Assembly: GCA_021740915.1 (NCBI GenBank)
Contig: JAIOYW010000015.1
Location: 57,262-121,261 of the forward strand
Length of the DNA stretch: 64,000 nt
Direction of reading: 5' to 3'
DNA from: Ignavibacteriales bacterium
Lineage (GTDB): Bacteria; Bacteroidota; Ignavibacteria; Ignavibacteriales; Melioribacteraceae
Shown here: positions 1 to 9,407 of the stretch, one piece after another
How the letters are laid out: each line of letters opens with the position of its first letter
Numbering within the stretch: the stretch's first letter is position 1
Program-made: the position numbers and the translations under genes
The notes under the pieces: generated by a model
Database searches by the model: none
The model's input: only the letters and a program-made list of their open reading frames with translations
Told to the model about the DNA's origin: nothing

Positions 1-2414
1 CTTAGCAGTGAAGATTCATTAATATCATAGATTGTGTTTTTCTTAAGATTTTCAACTTTTACAATATTACCTGAAGGGAATCTGATTTCGGCATGAATAC
101 TTGCTCCCTCTGGAAGCCCGAAAAATGTGTTTTTTTTCGAATTCTGAGACATCGGATTTTCACCCATGCCCGTTTCTTTGAAGGCAATATTTGTTCGAAT
201 TCCAGCCGAATCCGAATAAAGATATATCACCGAACCAATAGCATCCCGGTTTGAAATATCCCCGGATAAACGAAACCCGACGAAAGCTTTGGGGGATAAA
301 TTATTTCGAAAAAGAGCTGCTCTTTTACCTTCGCCGAAACTATTTCGAGTTGCAGCAATAAAGATATCCTGATCTCCATCAAGATCATAATCTTCAAAAA
401 CAGGATTGCCGGTAAAGTCGATTCCTGTCTGATTTGTAACATCAGTAAATTTAATGCCGTTTTCATTCAAGAGCACCCTTGACCCAATGAAAAGATCAGG
501 ATAATTATCGTTATTGATATCAGCAAAATTTGCTATTCCATTTGACGGATCGTTATGTGTAAGAATAAAATCGAAGCCGTATTCAATTGTCCGGTCAGTG
601 AACTCGAATCCCCCTTCATTTATGAACAACTTATTCGCTTCGCGATTATTTATAACAAAGATATCGGGAAATCCGTCCTGATTAACATCTTCAGAACAAA
701 TTGCATAAGTAAGCAGTGTCGATCTGCTTTCCGAAGCGGGCAAAGATATTGGTGAGAAATTGAAATTGCCCATATTTTCGAATATCTGAAAATACTTCCC
801 GTTTTCTGCAAATTTGTATGGAATAATTATATCGGCAAATCCGTCCTTATTTAGGTCAGTAAATGTAGCGCCATATGAATCACGATACATTAATTTTTCT
901 GACATCACTTTCTTTGTCAATTGGAAAAATTGTCCGCTGCCATTGCCTCTGAAGATCGCATCCGGGAGGTTATTATTTGAAAGGAACAGATCGAGATTCC
1001 CATCCGAATCCAGATCAATAAATTTGGCGGAAATATTAGCCTGATCATCAATATGCGGAAGTTTAAGAAGACTTTTTTCTGTGAAATCGACGAGACTTTG
1101 ATCGCTGCCTCCAAGAAAAAATCTAAAGTACGCATCATTCAGGATCTGCAGAAGATCAGTAAAACCATCGTTATTTACATCTCCGATAGCAATAGTCCTC
1201 GATTCTATTATATATTGGTCATCACCAGGCGTAGTTAATTCTCCAAAAAATTTACCATCAATATTAATTGAAAGTTGCCCGGGAGCTTCTTCCACCCGTG
1301 TTATTAAATCCGGATAATTATCATTGTTCTTGTCGAAAAATGAACCGGCAAAAGATTGAGTTCTCAGATTGACTTGCGCTGTCACGTCGGTAAATGAAAA
1401 GCCGAGAGACTGAGAATTTGAATATATTCCATCGGCTCCAACCAGCCAGACATTTTCATTGTTCTCGTTTACGTTAACGACTGAAATATCATAAAAATCA
1501 TCATTAATAAAACTAATTTCAGGTACTATCTCCAGTCCCCTCTCAGAAATTACGAGAAAAGTCGATCGGCTTCCGGCTATATAAGTTTTATCTCCAGAGA
1601 ACTCCAAAGAATGTAAAACAGATCGGGTATTAGAAGGAAAATTTTCCCATTTACCATTAATGTATCGAACAATGGTACCCCTGCCGCCGACTGCCCAGCC
1701 GTTCCCATTTGTATCAAACTTCACTTTATTGAGATTCACATCTGTCGGGCTTTCAGACTTCTCCCACCGTTCTCCATCGTACTTTAAGATCGTACCTTTC
1801 CAGCCGACAGCCCAACCTTCCTTTTCATTCACCATGCATATAGAATTCAAATCTCCATCAGCAAGATTATTATACTCAATTTCTCTCATAGGACTTGGAA
1901 ACTCACTCCACGATTTTCCGTCATAATGCAGAATATATCCCTGCTGACCCACCATCCATGCTGTACCATCCTCAAGAATACTCAGATCTTTCCACATAAC
2001 ATAGTCTGTTTCATCCCACATAATTGAGGGAAGTGAAATTTCTTCTTTTTGTGATGAAGTCAGTTTATATAATCTGGGTTTATAATTATTATGGTGGCTC
2101 TCATGATGAATGAACCAAATTGAATTTTTATTGTAACGGGCAACCAATGGAAAATCACTATATGGATATTCGGCTAATGCACGCCATCCTCTGCCGTTAA
2201 ATTCATATATTTTACCATTTTTATCTTCTCCCTTTCCTCTTGAGACAGCAAATCCTGAAGTGGATGAGTGCATTGAAATCCTTGAACCAAGATCAACAGG
2301 CATCTGTTTGTACCAGATACTGGAAAATTGTTCCGATTCACCCGGCACACTCCTGGAAATATTACAGGAGAAAAAGATAATTGTGAGGCAAAATATTAAT
2401 ATCCAGGATTTCAA
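1..2414 (-). CDS. FG-GAP/VCBS-repeat lipoprotein with UnbV/ASPIC-type domain (3' end outside window)
   Basis: An open frame runs from a TTG start to the left edge without a stop, so the gene is incomplete (about 804 residues visible). The start is TTG at 2414: an in-frame TGA lies directly upstream, an AAGGGA ribosome site sits 5 nt before it, and the product then begins with a lipoprotein signal peptide with lipobox FFSC (Cys17). Around residues 180-260 there are WAVGGRGTI-like repeats typical of YCF48/BNR propellers. From about 360 to 680 there are FG-GAP calcium-type repeats such as DVNNDGFTD, DLDSDGNLD and DINNDNYPD. Residues about 710-800 resemble the UnbV/ASPIC domain of CRTAC1-like proteins. 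It is probably a surface-anchored beta-propeller protein; the ligand is unknown. The only in-window ATG near the start (2418) is in another frame and quickly stops. Confidence 0.8.
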   Translation of the reverse strand, partial: MKSWILIFCLTIIFFSCNISRSVPGESEQFSSIWYKQMPVDLGSRISMHSSTSGFAVSRGKGEDKNGKIYEFNGRGWRALAEYPYSDFPLVARYNKNSIWFIHHESHHNNYKPRLYKLTSSQKEEISLPSIMWDETDYVMWKDLSILEDGTAWMVGQQGYILHYDGKSWSEFPSPMREIEYNNLADGDLNSICMVNEKEGWAVGWKGTILKYDGERWEKSESPTDVNLNKVKFDTNGNGWAVGGRGTIVRYINGKWENFPSNTRSVLHSLEFSGDKTYIAGSRSTFLVISERGLEIVPEISFINDDFYDISVVNVNENNENVWLVGADGIYSNSQSLGFSFTDVTAQVNLRTQSFAGSFFDKNNDNYPDLITRVEEAPGQLSINIDGKFFGELTTPGDDQYIIESRTIAIGDVNNDGFTDLLQILNDAYFRFFLGGSDQSLVDFTEKSLLKLPHIDDQANISAKFIDLDSDGNLDLFLSNNNLPDAIFRGNGSGQFFQLTKKVMSEKLMYRDSYGATFTDLNKDGFADIIIPYKFAENGKYFQIFENMGNFNFSPISLPASESRSTLLTYAICSEDVNQDGFPDIFVINNREANKLFINEGGFEFTDRTIEYGFDFILTHNDPSNGIANFADINNDNYPDLFIGSRVLLNENGIKFTDVTNQTGIDFTGNPVFEDYDLDGDQDIFIAATRNSFGEGKRAALFRNNLSPKAFVGFRLSGDISNRDAIGSVIYLYSDSAGIRTNIAFKETGMGENPMSQNSKKNTFFGLPEGASIHAEIRFPSGNIVKVENLKKNTIYDINESSLL

Positions 2415-2641
2415 TCATATCCCTTTTTATGAGATAAAAATTAATTGAGAACTAAAGCCAAATTATTAAAATTAATTGAGTTTAGCCAATTGAACTTCAA
2501 ACAGAAAATAATCTGATTTATAACCGGGTAAAAAAAAGAAAGCAGCATTTCAGCAAGGATTTTCAGAATTTGAACTCAATCATCCCCGACCAACCTTAAT
2601 ACTAATAACAATATTTTGTTAAAGTATTCTGATTTATGAAG

Positions 2642-2671
2642 TTAGGCTAAATATTTATTTTTTTAGGCTAA
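2642..2671. promoter_or_regulatory. Two direct copies of TTAGGCTAA, operator-like
   Basis: The nonamer TTAGGCTAA occurs at 2642-2650 and again at 2663-2671, 21 bp apart (two helical turns), just upstream of a TAnnTTTG-like box (TATCTTTG, 2681-2688) and the copper operon. The spacing fits a regulator binding the same DNA face. The regulator is not identifiable from the window. Confidence 0.35.
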
Positions 2672-2680
2672 AAAAAATAT

Positions 2681-2688
2681 TATCTTTG
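2681..2688 (+). promoter_or_regulatory. Possible -7 box (TATCTTTG) of the copper operon promoter
   Basis: TATCTTTG matches the Bacteroidetes TAnnTTTG -7 consensus and lies 21 nt upstream of the ATG at 2710. No clear TTG-type -33 element is found at the expected distance, so the call is tentative. The surrounding 2415-2709 stretch has no gene; it is the divergent control region between the UnbV lipoprotein and the copper operon. Confidence 0.35.
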
Positions 2689-2709
2689 ATTAATTATTTC
2701 AGGAAATAA

Positions 2710-3501
2710 ATGGATACGACTTCTCTCATATACGATGCCCTGTTTTTTGGTACAATATTTATTACCGGATTATTGGTGTTTTCATATATTACTTATAAAA
2801 TAAGAGTCAAAAAAAGCGGTGGGCGAAGACCTTACGATACTCCAGAGCCAAAAAAATCTGAAGTTGCACCGGCTAAAAAGGAGACAAATAAACCGGCAGA
2901 AAAACCTGTCTCCTCTGCTTCTTCATCGAAGGATAAAAGTAATGCGGTAAAAAGTGGATCGGAAAAGCAAGGTCAGGAAAGAGATAAAAGACCACAGAGG
3001 GAATCTGAAAAATCAAGTTCCCCGGGAAGAGGATCCCAACCGCAGAATTCTTCCGGTTCAGGTTCGGATGTCAGGCGCTCAAAACCCTCAGGTGATGAAG
3101 ATAAAAATCGGAGGAGAAATGATGATAGAAGAGATTCAGGAAACGATAAATCGAATCAGGAAAACAGAGACCGGGAACGCAGAAGAGAATATGAGAGACA
3201 AAAAGAGCGTGAACGTGAAAAAGCCCGGGCAAAAGAGCGTGAACGTGAAAAAAGCCGCATGAATGATAGGGATGCTCAGAAAAACAGATCATCCGACAAA
3301 TCAGGCGATCGCTTCAAGGTTCTTTCAAGCGACGGTAAAGAAGAAAATATCCGGCGAGAGGCAACTGAGAAGGAAAGAGAAGTATTTAAACGATCAAAAA
3401 GAATTCCCGGAAGGGATAAAAGAATAAAGATCATCAATCCCGGATCTGAGATAAAGGATGAAAAAAAGGATAAGGATGATGATCGGATTAAGTTCGATTG
3501 A
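2710..3501 (+). CDS. Membrane-anchored, highly charged low-complexity protein
   Basis: I recognise no family. The 263-residue product has one transmembrane segment at about residues 8-29, a short basic patch, and then more than 200 residues almost entirely of Lys, Arg, Glu, Asp, Ser and Asn. Near residues 155-195 there are repeats of the KEREREKAR type that may form a single alpha helix. The tail (200-263) is less repetitive (RDKRIKIINPGSEIKDE). With one N-terminal anchor and no signal cleavage site, the charged part is probably cytoplasmic or periplasmic and disordered. It is the first gene of an apparent operon: the CopZ-like gene starts 9 nt after its stop. A role in copper handling is suggested only by position, and there are no Cys or His clusters for metal binding. 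Confidence 0.7.
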   Translation: MDTTSLIYDALFFGTIFITGLLVFSYITYKIRVKKSGGRRPYDTPEPKKSEVAPAKKETNKPAEKPVSSASSSKDKSNAVKSGSEKQGQERDKRPQRESEKSSSPGRGSQPQNSSGSGSDVRRSKPSGDEDKNRRRNDDRRDSGNDKSNQENRDRERRREYERQKEREREKARAKEREREKSRMNDRDAQKNRSSDKSGDRFKVLSSDGKEENIRREATEKEREVFKRSKRIPGRDKRIKIINPGSEIKDEKKDKDDDRIKFD

Positions 3502-3510
3502 AGGAAAACA

Positions 3511-3708
3511 ATGAGCAAAATAAATATAAAAGTGGGCGGAATGTCCTGTGGACATTGCGTCAAGGCTGTTGAAAAGGAATTAACAAAATCAGGTGTTTCC
3601 GGTTTTTCAGTCGAAATTGGATCGGTGATATTAGCAACCGATGACAAAACCAGCATAGAAAAAGCTAAAAATGCAATTCTGGAAGCCGGTTATTCAGTTT
3701 TAGAATAA
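3511..3708 (+). CDS. copZ: Heavy-metal-associated (HMA) domain copper chaperone
   Basis: This 65-residue protein is one HMA domain. The metal site GMSCGHC lies at residues 9-15, so the two cysteines sit in the usual MxCxxC arrangement near the N-terminus, followed by the expected beta-alpha-beta pattern. In this family the domain binds Cu(I) and passes it to the matching domain of a P1B ATPase in the cytoplasm. The gene lies between the charged membrane protein and CopA; one base separates its stop from the copA ATG, so the two are almost certainly co-translated. A general HMA protein for another soft metal is possible, but the neighbour argues for copper. Confidence 0.88.
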   Translation: MSKINIKVGGMSCGHCVKAVEKELTKSGVSGFSVEIGSVILATDDKTSIEKAKNAILEAGYSVLE

Positions 3709-3709
3709 G

Positions 3710-5905
3710 ATGCAAAAAAAAATAACTCTACCCGTTGAGGGTATGACATGCGCTGCATGTGTGGCGCGTGTTGAGAAAACTGTATCAAAAATTGATGGGG
3801 TAAAGAATGTTAATGTCAATTTTGCAACAGAAAAAATTTCTTTTGAATTAGAAAACACTAAAGTTTCAATAAAAAACATTCAGGATGCCATCCTCGATCA
3901 GGGATATAAACTAATTATTCCTGCTGAGAAAAATGAAACAACTGAAACAAAATCACATTTCAGTAAGATAAAGCTGCAATTTATTGTTTCGCTTATATTT
4001 ACTGTTCCCGTATTTGTTATCAGTATGTTTTTAGAGTTTGATTTTTTTAAATATTACTGGAAATTTTCCCTCTCTCAAACAAATCTGATCCTACTTGTCC
4101 TTAGTCTTCCCGTTATTTTTTATGCCGGGAGCAGATTCTTTGTGTTATTTTGGAAAAATCTTCTCCGCTTTTCCGCAGACATGAATTCACTTGTTGCAAT
4201 AGGAACAGGTTCCGCATTTATTTACAGCCTTTTTGTCACTCTGTTTCCTCAATTTCTAGCAGGTATAGATCATCACGTCTATTTTGAGACTGCGGCAGTA
4301 ATAATAACACTCATCCTTTTGGGAAGGCTGCTTGAGTACAGGGCAAAAACAAGAACTTCTGCTGCTATCCAAAAACTGATGGAGCTCAGACCAGAAACGG
4401 CACTTATCATAAGTGATGGAATTGAGAAGTTAATTCCGGTTTCAGAATTAAGAATCGGAGATCAGGTTATAGTGAAGCCGGGGGAAAGAATTCCCGCAGA
4501 TGGTGTTATTATCAGCGGCTATTCCTCGGTCGATGAAGCTGCGATCACTGGTGAAAGTCTGCCTTCTGAAAAATTACGGGGGTCTAAAGTGCTCTCCGGG
4601 ACTATAAATATCAGCGGGAGTTTTACTTTCACAATAAATGCGTTGGGTGAATCTTCAGTGCTGGGGAAAATAATCAGAATTGTTGAAGAAGCACAAACAA
4701 CAAAAGCCCCTATACAAAGAATGGCAGATCAAATTTCCGCTGTGTTTGTTCCGGCTGTGGTGTTGATTGCATTGGTCACTTTTGCCGCCTGGTACCTCAC
4801 GGGTGCTGATTTTACGTCTGCGCTAAAATACTTTATAGCAGTACTCATAATTGCGTGTCCCTGCGCTCTCGGACTTGCAACTCCAACTGCAATTATGGTT
4901 GGAACAGGACTTGGTGCGTCGAATGGGATTCTGATAAAAAGTGGTGAAGCGTTGGAGATTGCGCATAAACTTAATCTTCTAATCTTTGATAAAACCGGAA
5001 CACTTACTCAAGGTACCCCTTTCGTTACTGATATAAAAACTTACAATTTTGATGAAAACGAACTTATCAAAATCACAGCTTCCCTTGAAAGCAGGTCGGA
5101 ACACCCTATTGCAAGAGCTTTTCATAAATTCGCTGAGGAAAAACAGCTAAAACTTTCAGAGCCGGAACAGTTTGACAATTTCGCTGGTTTTGGTATTGGT
5201 GCAGTTCTGAATGAGAATGAATATCTGATTGGAAAAAAAGAACTAATGACCGATAATGGTATTCCTACAAATGATTTCTCATCTGACATTGAAAAACTTT
5301 TTGACGAAGGTAAAACCGTAATTTTTGCGGCAGAGAACAAAAGGATAATCGGAATTTTCGGTATCGCCGACCGTTTGAAACAAAATTCTCCTCAAGTAAT
5401 TGCGGCACTGAAAAAATTAAATATTCGAACGGTGATGCTGACAGGCGATAATGAAATTGTCGCCGAAAATATTTCTAAACTTGCAGGTTTGGATGAAACC
5501 CATGCAAATGTTCTTCCGCAGGAGAAAGCATTCGAAGTCAAAAAGTATCAAAAGCAGGGGTTTATTGTTGGTATGGTTGGAGACGGAATCAATGACGCGC
5601 CTGCGCTTGCAACTTCGGATGTCAGTTTTGCAATTGGCAAAGGCACTGATATTGCTATGGAAACGGCACAGATTACATTAATCAATGGCGACCTCGAGGC
5701 AGTATTAAAAGCTATAAAACTTTCTAACATTACAATAAAGACTATTAAAGAGAACCTTTTCTGGGCTTTTTTCTATAATATTATTGGGATTCCGCTCGCC
5801 GCTCTAGGAATGCTCAATCCTATGCTTGCTGCCCTTGCGATGTCGCTAAGTTCAGTATCAGTTGTAAGTAATTCACTAAGGTTAAAAAAAATCTCCTTCC
5901 GATAA
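3710..5905 (+). CDS. copA: Cu(I)-translocating P1B-type ATPase
   Basis: The 731-residue protein has the full set of P1B-1 ATPase motifs. One N-terminal HMA domain carries GMTCAAC (Cys14 and Cys17). The actuator TGES is near residue 280, the membrane metal site CPC is at 383-385, the phosphorylated aspartate is D427 in DKTGT, SEHP is the nucleotide-binding His motif, and GDGIND is at 624-629. It exports Cu(I) across the inner membrane using ATP. Hydrophobic segments lie at about 90-220, 345-400 and 675-725. It has one HMA domain rather than two. It follows the CopZ-like gene by one base and is followed one base later by a cupin gene, so the whole unit reads as a copper-resistance operon. Confidence 0.93.
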   Translation: MQKKITLPVEGMTCAACVARVEKTVSKIDGVKNVNVNFATEKISFELENTKVSIKNIQDAILDQGYKLIIPAEKNETTETKSHFSKIKLQFIVSLIFTVPVFVISMFLEFDFFKYYWKFSLSQTNLILLVLSLPVIFYAGSRFFVLFWKNLLRFSADMNSLVAIGTGSAFIYSLFVTLFPQFLAGIDHHVYFETAAVIITLILLGRLLEYRAKTRTSAAIQKLMELRPETALIISDGIEKLIPVSELRIGDQVIVKPGERIPADGVIISGYSSVDEAAITGESLPSEKLRGSKVLSGTINISGSFTFTINALGESSVLGKIIRIVEEAQTTKAPIQRMADQISAVFVPAVVLIALVTFAAWYLTGADFTSALKYFIAVLIIACPCALGLATPTAIMVGTGLGASNGILIKSGEALEIAHKLNLLIFDKTGTLTQGTPFVTDIKTYNFDENELIKITASLESRSEHPIARAFHKFAEEKQLKLSEPEQFDNFAGFGIGAVLNENEYLIGKKELMTDNGIPTNDFSSDIEKLFDEGKTVIFAAENKRIIGIFGIADRLKQNSPQVIAALKKLNIRTVMLTGDNEIVAENISKLAGLDETHANVLPQEKAFEVKKYQKQGFIVGMVGDGINDAPALATSDVSFAIGKGTDIAMETAQITLINGDLEAVLKAIKLSNITIKTIKENLFWAFFYNIIGIPLAALGMLNPMLAALAMSLSSVSVVSNSLRLKKISFR

Positions 5906-5906
5906 T

Positions 5907-6272
5907 ATGAATAATTACTATATTCAAAAAAAGCCCTTTTCGATTCCTGTGCCCGATGATAAAATTATCCGTGAACACTTTGGTCTGGCAAGTATATTCT
6001 GCGGTGATTTTAGTTTTGCTCATATGGTTGCCCCCTCAGGCTGGTCGGAACCAGCTCAGGTTCCTGAATTTGATGAGATCACATTTATCATTTCAGGAAA
6101 AAAACAGTTCGAGATTGATGGCGGTATTATTATGCTGGAAGCAGGTCAGTCAATCTGTATAAAAAAAGGGACAAGAGTCAGATACTCTAATCCCTTTCAT
6201 GAAAAATGCGAATATGTGTCGGTCTGTATTCCTGCTTTCTCCGTTGACCGGGTACACAGAGAATCAAAATAA
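5907..6272 (+). CDS. Small cupin-fold protein
   Basis: This 121-residue protein has one cupin barrel. Residues about 38-115 contain HMVAPSGWSEPAQVPEFDE, then FIISGKKQFEIDG, then LEAGQSICIKKGTRVRYSN, matching the two conserved cupin motifs and resembling the EutQ-like single-domain group. A His and several Glu residues could hold a metal, but I cannot name a substrate. It starts one base after the copA stop, so it is probably co-transcribed with the copper genes. A role as a copper-linked enzyme or metal sensor is only a guess from position. The gene is convergent with the IMPDH-family gene. Confidence 0.75.
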   Translation: MNNYYIQKKPFSIPVPDDKIIREHFGLASIFCGDFSFAHMVAPSGWSEPAQVPEFDEITFIISGKKQFEIDGGIIMLEAGQSICIKKGTRVRYSNPFHEKCEYVSVCIPAFSVDRVHRESK

Positions 6273-6303
6273 AACTTATCTGAAAAATCTAAATTTGGGC
6301 AGC

Positions 6304-7320
6304 TTATTTTTTAGGCAGCCTTTCCAGAAAAGAGCTATTGCTTAACACTGCAAAGGCAGCTTTTTGCTGCAATTCTGCAATCGTCATGCAGTTCATGTAA
6401 CTTAGAGCGCTCCGGAGTCCATCAGATATCGAATTTATTACATTTCCGACTGCTCCCTTATAAGCGACCATAGTTTCTTCGCCTTCGATAAATTCGCCTT
6501 TCATTTTCACGCCAAATGAAGCTGATCCGCGGTATTTTTTCCAGAGCTGGTCATTATATTTAATAATTTCACCAGGCGTTTCTTTTGTACCTGCAAGCAT
6601 TCTCCCAAGCATAACAACATCAGCGCCAAGCGCTAAAGCTTTTGCCGCATCACCGGGACTTTTAATTCCGCCGTCTGCTATAACAGAAATATTTATTTTC
6701 TTTTCTTGCCTTTGCTGAACAACATCCAGAACTGATGATGCCTGTCCGATGCCGATTCCAGTCTGGATCGAAGTGGTACATACGCTGCCTCCGCCTATGC
6801 CGACACGCACAGCATCCGCTCCCGCATCAACAAGCTGCTGAAGCATAAGTCCATTGGCAATATTGCCAACTATTACCTTAAAATCGAACCAGCTTTTAAT
6901 TTCCTCACATTTCGATAAAACTTCATTGTTGCTGGCATTCGCAGTATCAATACAGATAATATCACACTTTTCCCTGATCCCTGAAAGTAATTCTTCGTCA
7001 GTTTTAAGACTGACGGCTGCTGCTTTAATTTTGTTATCCTTTAGGGAAGTTGAACTGAATTCTTTTAGAGAAGAGTCGAACCGGTTAAGTATTCCGAGGC
7101 ATCCAAGACGATCGAGTTCATTGCACATATTTATTCCCGAAACAGTATCCATCGGGCTTGAGATGACAGGAAGTCCGAGGTCATATCCAAGAAATCTAAC
7201 TTTTGTGACCGGTTCAGTCCTCGATTTAATTCTGGAGATTTCTGTCGGGACAAGACTCAAATCATCATAAGTGAGTGACAGTGGATAAGTATTAAGTTCT
7301 TCGCGTGTGTAAAGTTTCAT
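6304..7320 (-). CDS. IMP dehydrogenase/GMP reductase family enzyme lacking CBS domains
   Basis: The product (338 residues) is a TIM-barrel enzyme of the IMPDH/GMPR family. The N-terminal part has [10 protein letters not shown] and a segment ending SSPMDTVSG. The nucleotide loop [10 protein letters not shown] places the catalytic cysteine at C181, followed by phosphate-site residues [11 protein letters not shown] and [11 protein letters not shown]. Full IMPDHs are near 490 residues with a CBS pair inserted after the first third; here it is absent and the length matches GMP reductase (about 347). The C-terminal flap [13 protein letters not shown] fits either enzyme. GMP reductase (NADPH-dependent GMP to IMP) is slightly favoured by length, but a CBS-less IMPDH cannot be ruled out. 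Confidence 0.8.
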   Translation of the reverse strand: MKLYTREELNTYPLSLTYDDLSLVPTEISRIKSRTEPVTKVRFLGYDLGLPVISSPMDTVSGINMCNELDRLGCLGILNRFDSSLKEFSSTSLKDNKIKAAAVSLKTDEELLSGIREKCDIICIDTANASNNEVLSKCEEIKSWFDFKVIVGNIANGLMLQQLVDAGADAVRVGIGGGSVCTTSIQTGIGIGQASSVLDVVQQRQEKKINISVIADGGIKSPGDAAKALALGADVVMLGRMLAGTKETPGEIIKYNDQLWKKYRGSASFGVKMKGEFIEGEETMVAYKGAVGNVINSISDGLRSALSYMNCMTIAELQQKAAFAVLSNSSFLERLPKK

Positions 7321-7348
7321 AAATCATCCCCGTTAGCATAACAAAAGA

Positions 7349-7377
7349 AGAGCCCTGAATTGCGAATTCAGAGCTCT
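7349..7377 (-). terminator. Probable rho-independent terminator of the M3 peptidase gene
   Basis: A 13-bp stem (one G-U pair when read on the minus strand) with a 3-nt loop lies 35 nt after the peptidase stop and is followed on the minus strand by TCTTTTGTT. It also separates the peptidase from the IMPDH-family gene downstream. Confidence 0.7.
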
Positions 7378-7411
7378 GATAAAAAAATAAATTATTATTT
7401 TTTACTTACTC

Positions 7412-9316
7412 TTATTCATTGAGTAGTTGTTCCATCTGATCGAGAAGTGAATTCATTTTTTTAACAACTGCCATAATTGTTTCTTCAGATGTCATGTCAA
7501 CACCCGTAATCTGCAACACATCAATAGGATAAACAGAGCTTCCTGATTGAAGAAATTTCAAATACTTTTCGATGGCAGGTTTACCTTCTATTTTAACCTT
7601 TTCAGCGAGAGCCTGTGATGCGGCAAAACTTGTTGCATACTGATAAACATAAAAATTGTAATAAAAATGCGGAATACGGGTCCAGGTGAGTTTTTCTTCT
7701 TCATCCACTATCATTCCGGGTCCCCAGTATGCCTGATACAATTCACCGTACATATCCGAAAGGAGATCTGCAGTAAGTGGTTCACCTTTTTCCGTTTTTT
7801 CATGAACCATCTGCTCGTATTGGGCAAATCTTGTCTGCCTGTAGAATGTTGTGGTAATATTGTTAAGATTCTTCTCAATCAGTGATAGTTTTTCTTCCTT
7901 AGTAGAAGCATGTTCAATAAGATAATCAAGCAATAACGCTTCATTCATTGTGGAAGCAACCTCAGCGACAAAAATGGAATAGTTTGCATATGGATAAGGC
8001 TGATTCAATCCGGTATAATAAGAATGCATATTATGCCCCATTTCATGGGCAAGTGTGAAAACGTCATTCAACTGATTATTCCAGTTCAGCAGAACATACG
8101 GATGCACTCCAAAAGTGGTGCCTGAAGAATAAGCACCCGATCGTTTTCCTTTTGTTTCATAAACATCAATCCAACGATTATCAAATGCAGTTTTAAGACT
8201 TTTAATATAATCTTCACCAAGCGGAGCGAGGGCTTTCAGAACAAGTTCAACGCCCTCATCATACGAATAATCTTTTGAAACTGAAGGGAAAAGCGTGACA
8301 TAAGTGTCATACGCATGCATATCAGGTAAACCCAGAACCTTTTTCTTCATCTCGCACCACCTGTGAAGCGGAGATGTATTATTATAAGCCGAATTCACAA
8401 GATTATCATATACCGAAAGAGGGATGTTATTCTCATCCAATGCGGCTGCGCGGTCACTTGAATATTTTCGTGCTTTTGCACTAAAATTCAATGACTTTAA
8501 ATTTCCGTTAAACATTGCTGTAAGGGTGTTTTTATAATCGTTGAAAGGCTTATAATACGCCCTGTAAACCCTCTCCCTGTACGAACGGTCATTTGAGTAA
8601 AGAGCCGCGTAATAACGACCGTCAGAAACCTGAATTTCCTGTCCGTTCTCATCAGCAACAGTCGGGAACTGTATATCCGCATTCTTAAACATTCCGAATA
8701 CATCGTATGGTACCCTTGTGACCTGCGAAGCCATAGCCAGCAGTTCTTCTTTCTCTTTATCGAGAGTATGATCTTTAGATCTCAGCAATTCGTTCAGCAT
8801 ATGCTCGTAAACTGCAAGCCCTTTTTCTTCGGATAAATAATCTTTGAGTTTTGCTTCCGGTATTGAGAGTAGTTCCGGCCTGAAGAAAGCTGATGCTTCA
8901 GAAAGTTGTGTTGCAAGCCCCATTGTTCTGTCGTACAAAGCCTGATACTTTGTATCTGCAAGATCAAGATCTTTCGATAAGAATGCATATAAATGAACTC
9001 TGCCGAATTTAATGCCGATTTCTTCATCATACTTCAGAAATTCGAGCAAACTCCTGGCAGACGATCCCAATTTGCCCTGAAAAGCCGCGTAACCAGCAGT
9101 TTTCCCTTTTACCCAGGCAAAATCTTGTTCCCAAAGATCGATGCTCTCATAAACAGGTGTCAGATCCCATTTGTATTTTGCTTCGATCTGATCCCGTGAT
9201 GGTAATGCGCCACCCTGTCCCTGCGCTAAAACACTCTCAAATAAAAATGGTTGTGATATGACGTACATAATTAAAACCAGTATAATTTTGGTTGATATTT
9301 TTTTGTTCAACAACAT
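7412..9316 (-). CDS. pepF: Exported M3 family oligoendopeptidase (PepF type)
   Basis: A 634-residue zinc metallopeptidase. The first 31 residues form a signal peptide (hydrophobic core ILVLIMYVISQPFLF, then VLAQG), so unlike many cytoplasmic PepF enzymes this one should act in the periplasm or outside. The zinc site is HEMGH at 424-428; the third ligand is expected in FVAEVASTMNE about 25 residues on. Upstream, residues 130-330 hold the helical M3 fold. It would cleave short peptides, which fits the many other exported hydrolases nearby. The start is an ATG at 9316 with AAGGAA 7 nt before it. The exact name PepF follows the family; the substrate length is not known. Confidence 0.9.
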   Translation of the reverse strand: MLLNKKISTKIILVLIMYVISQPFLFESVLAQGQGGALPSRDQIEAKYKWDLTPVYESIDLWEQDFAWVKGKTAGYAAFQGKLGSSARSLLEFLKYDEEIGIKFGRVHLYAFLSKDLDLADTKYQALYDRTMGLATQLSEASAFFRPELLSIPEAKLKDYLSEEKGLAVYEHMLNELLRSKDHTLDKEKEELLAMASQVTRVPYDVFGMFKNADIQFPTVADENGQEIQVSDGRYYAALYSNDRSYRERVYRAYYKPFNDYKNTLTAMFNGNLKSLNFSAKARKYSSDRAAALDENNIPLSVYDNLVNSAYNNTSPLHRWCEMKKKVLGLPDMHAYDTYVTLFPSVSKDYSYDEGVELVLKALAPLGEDYIKSLKTAFDNRWIDVYETKGKRSGAYSSGTTFGVHPYVLLNWNNQLNDVFTLAHEMGHNMHSYYTGLNQPYPYANYSIFVAEVASTMNEALLLDYLIEHASTKEEKLSLIEKNLNNITTTFYRQTRFAQYEQMVHEKTEKGEPLTADLLSDMYGELYQAYWGPGMIVDEEEKLTWTRIPHFYYNFYVYQYATSFAASQALAEKVKIEGKPAIEKYLKFLQSGSSVYPIDVLQITGVDMTSEETIMAVVKKMNSLLDQMEQLLNE

Positions 9317-9407
9317 CTGGCGTTCCTTAAGTTATTTAATTACTATGATTTATATAATACGAAACTGAATCTGCGGAACCCAAAAAAGCAGAACAAAAAT
9401 ACGGAAA

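Noticed and set aside
2260..2448. 62-codon plus-strand frame
   Set aside because: Antisense to the N-terminus of the lipoprotein gene, whose signal peptide and repeats are clear.
6854..7270. 138-codon plus-strand frame
   Set aside because: Shadow of the IMPDH-family gene on the other strand.
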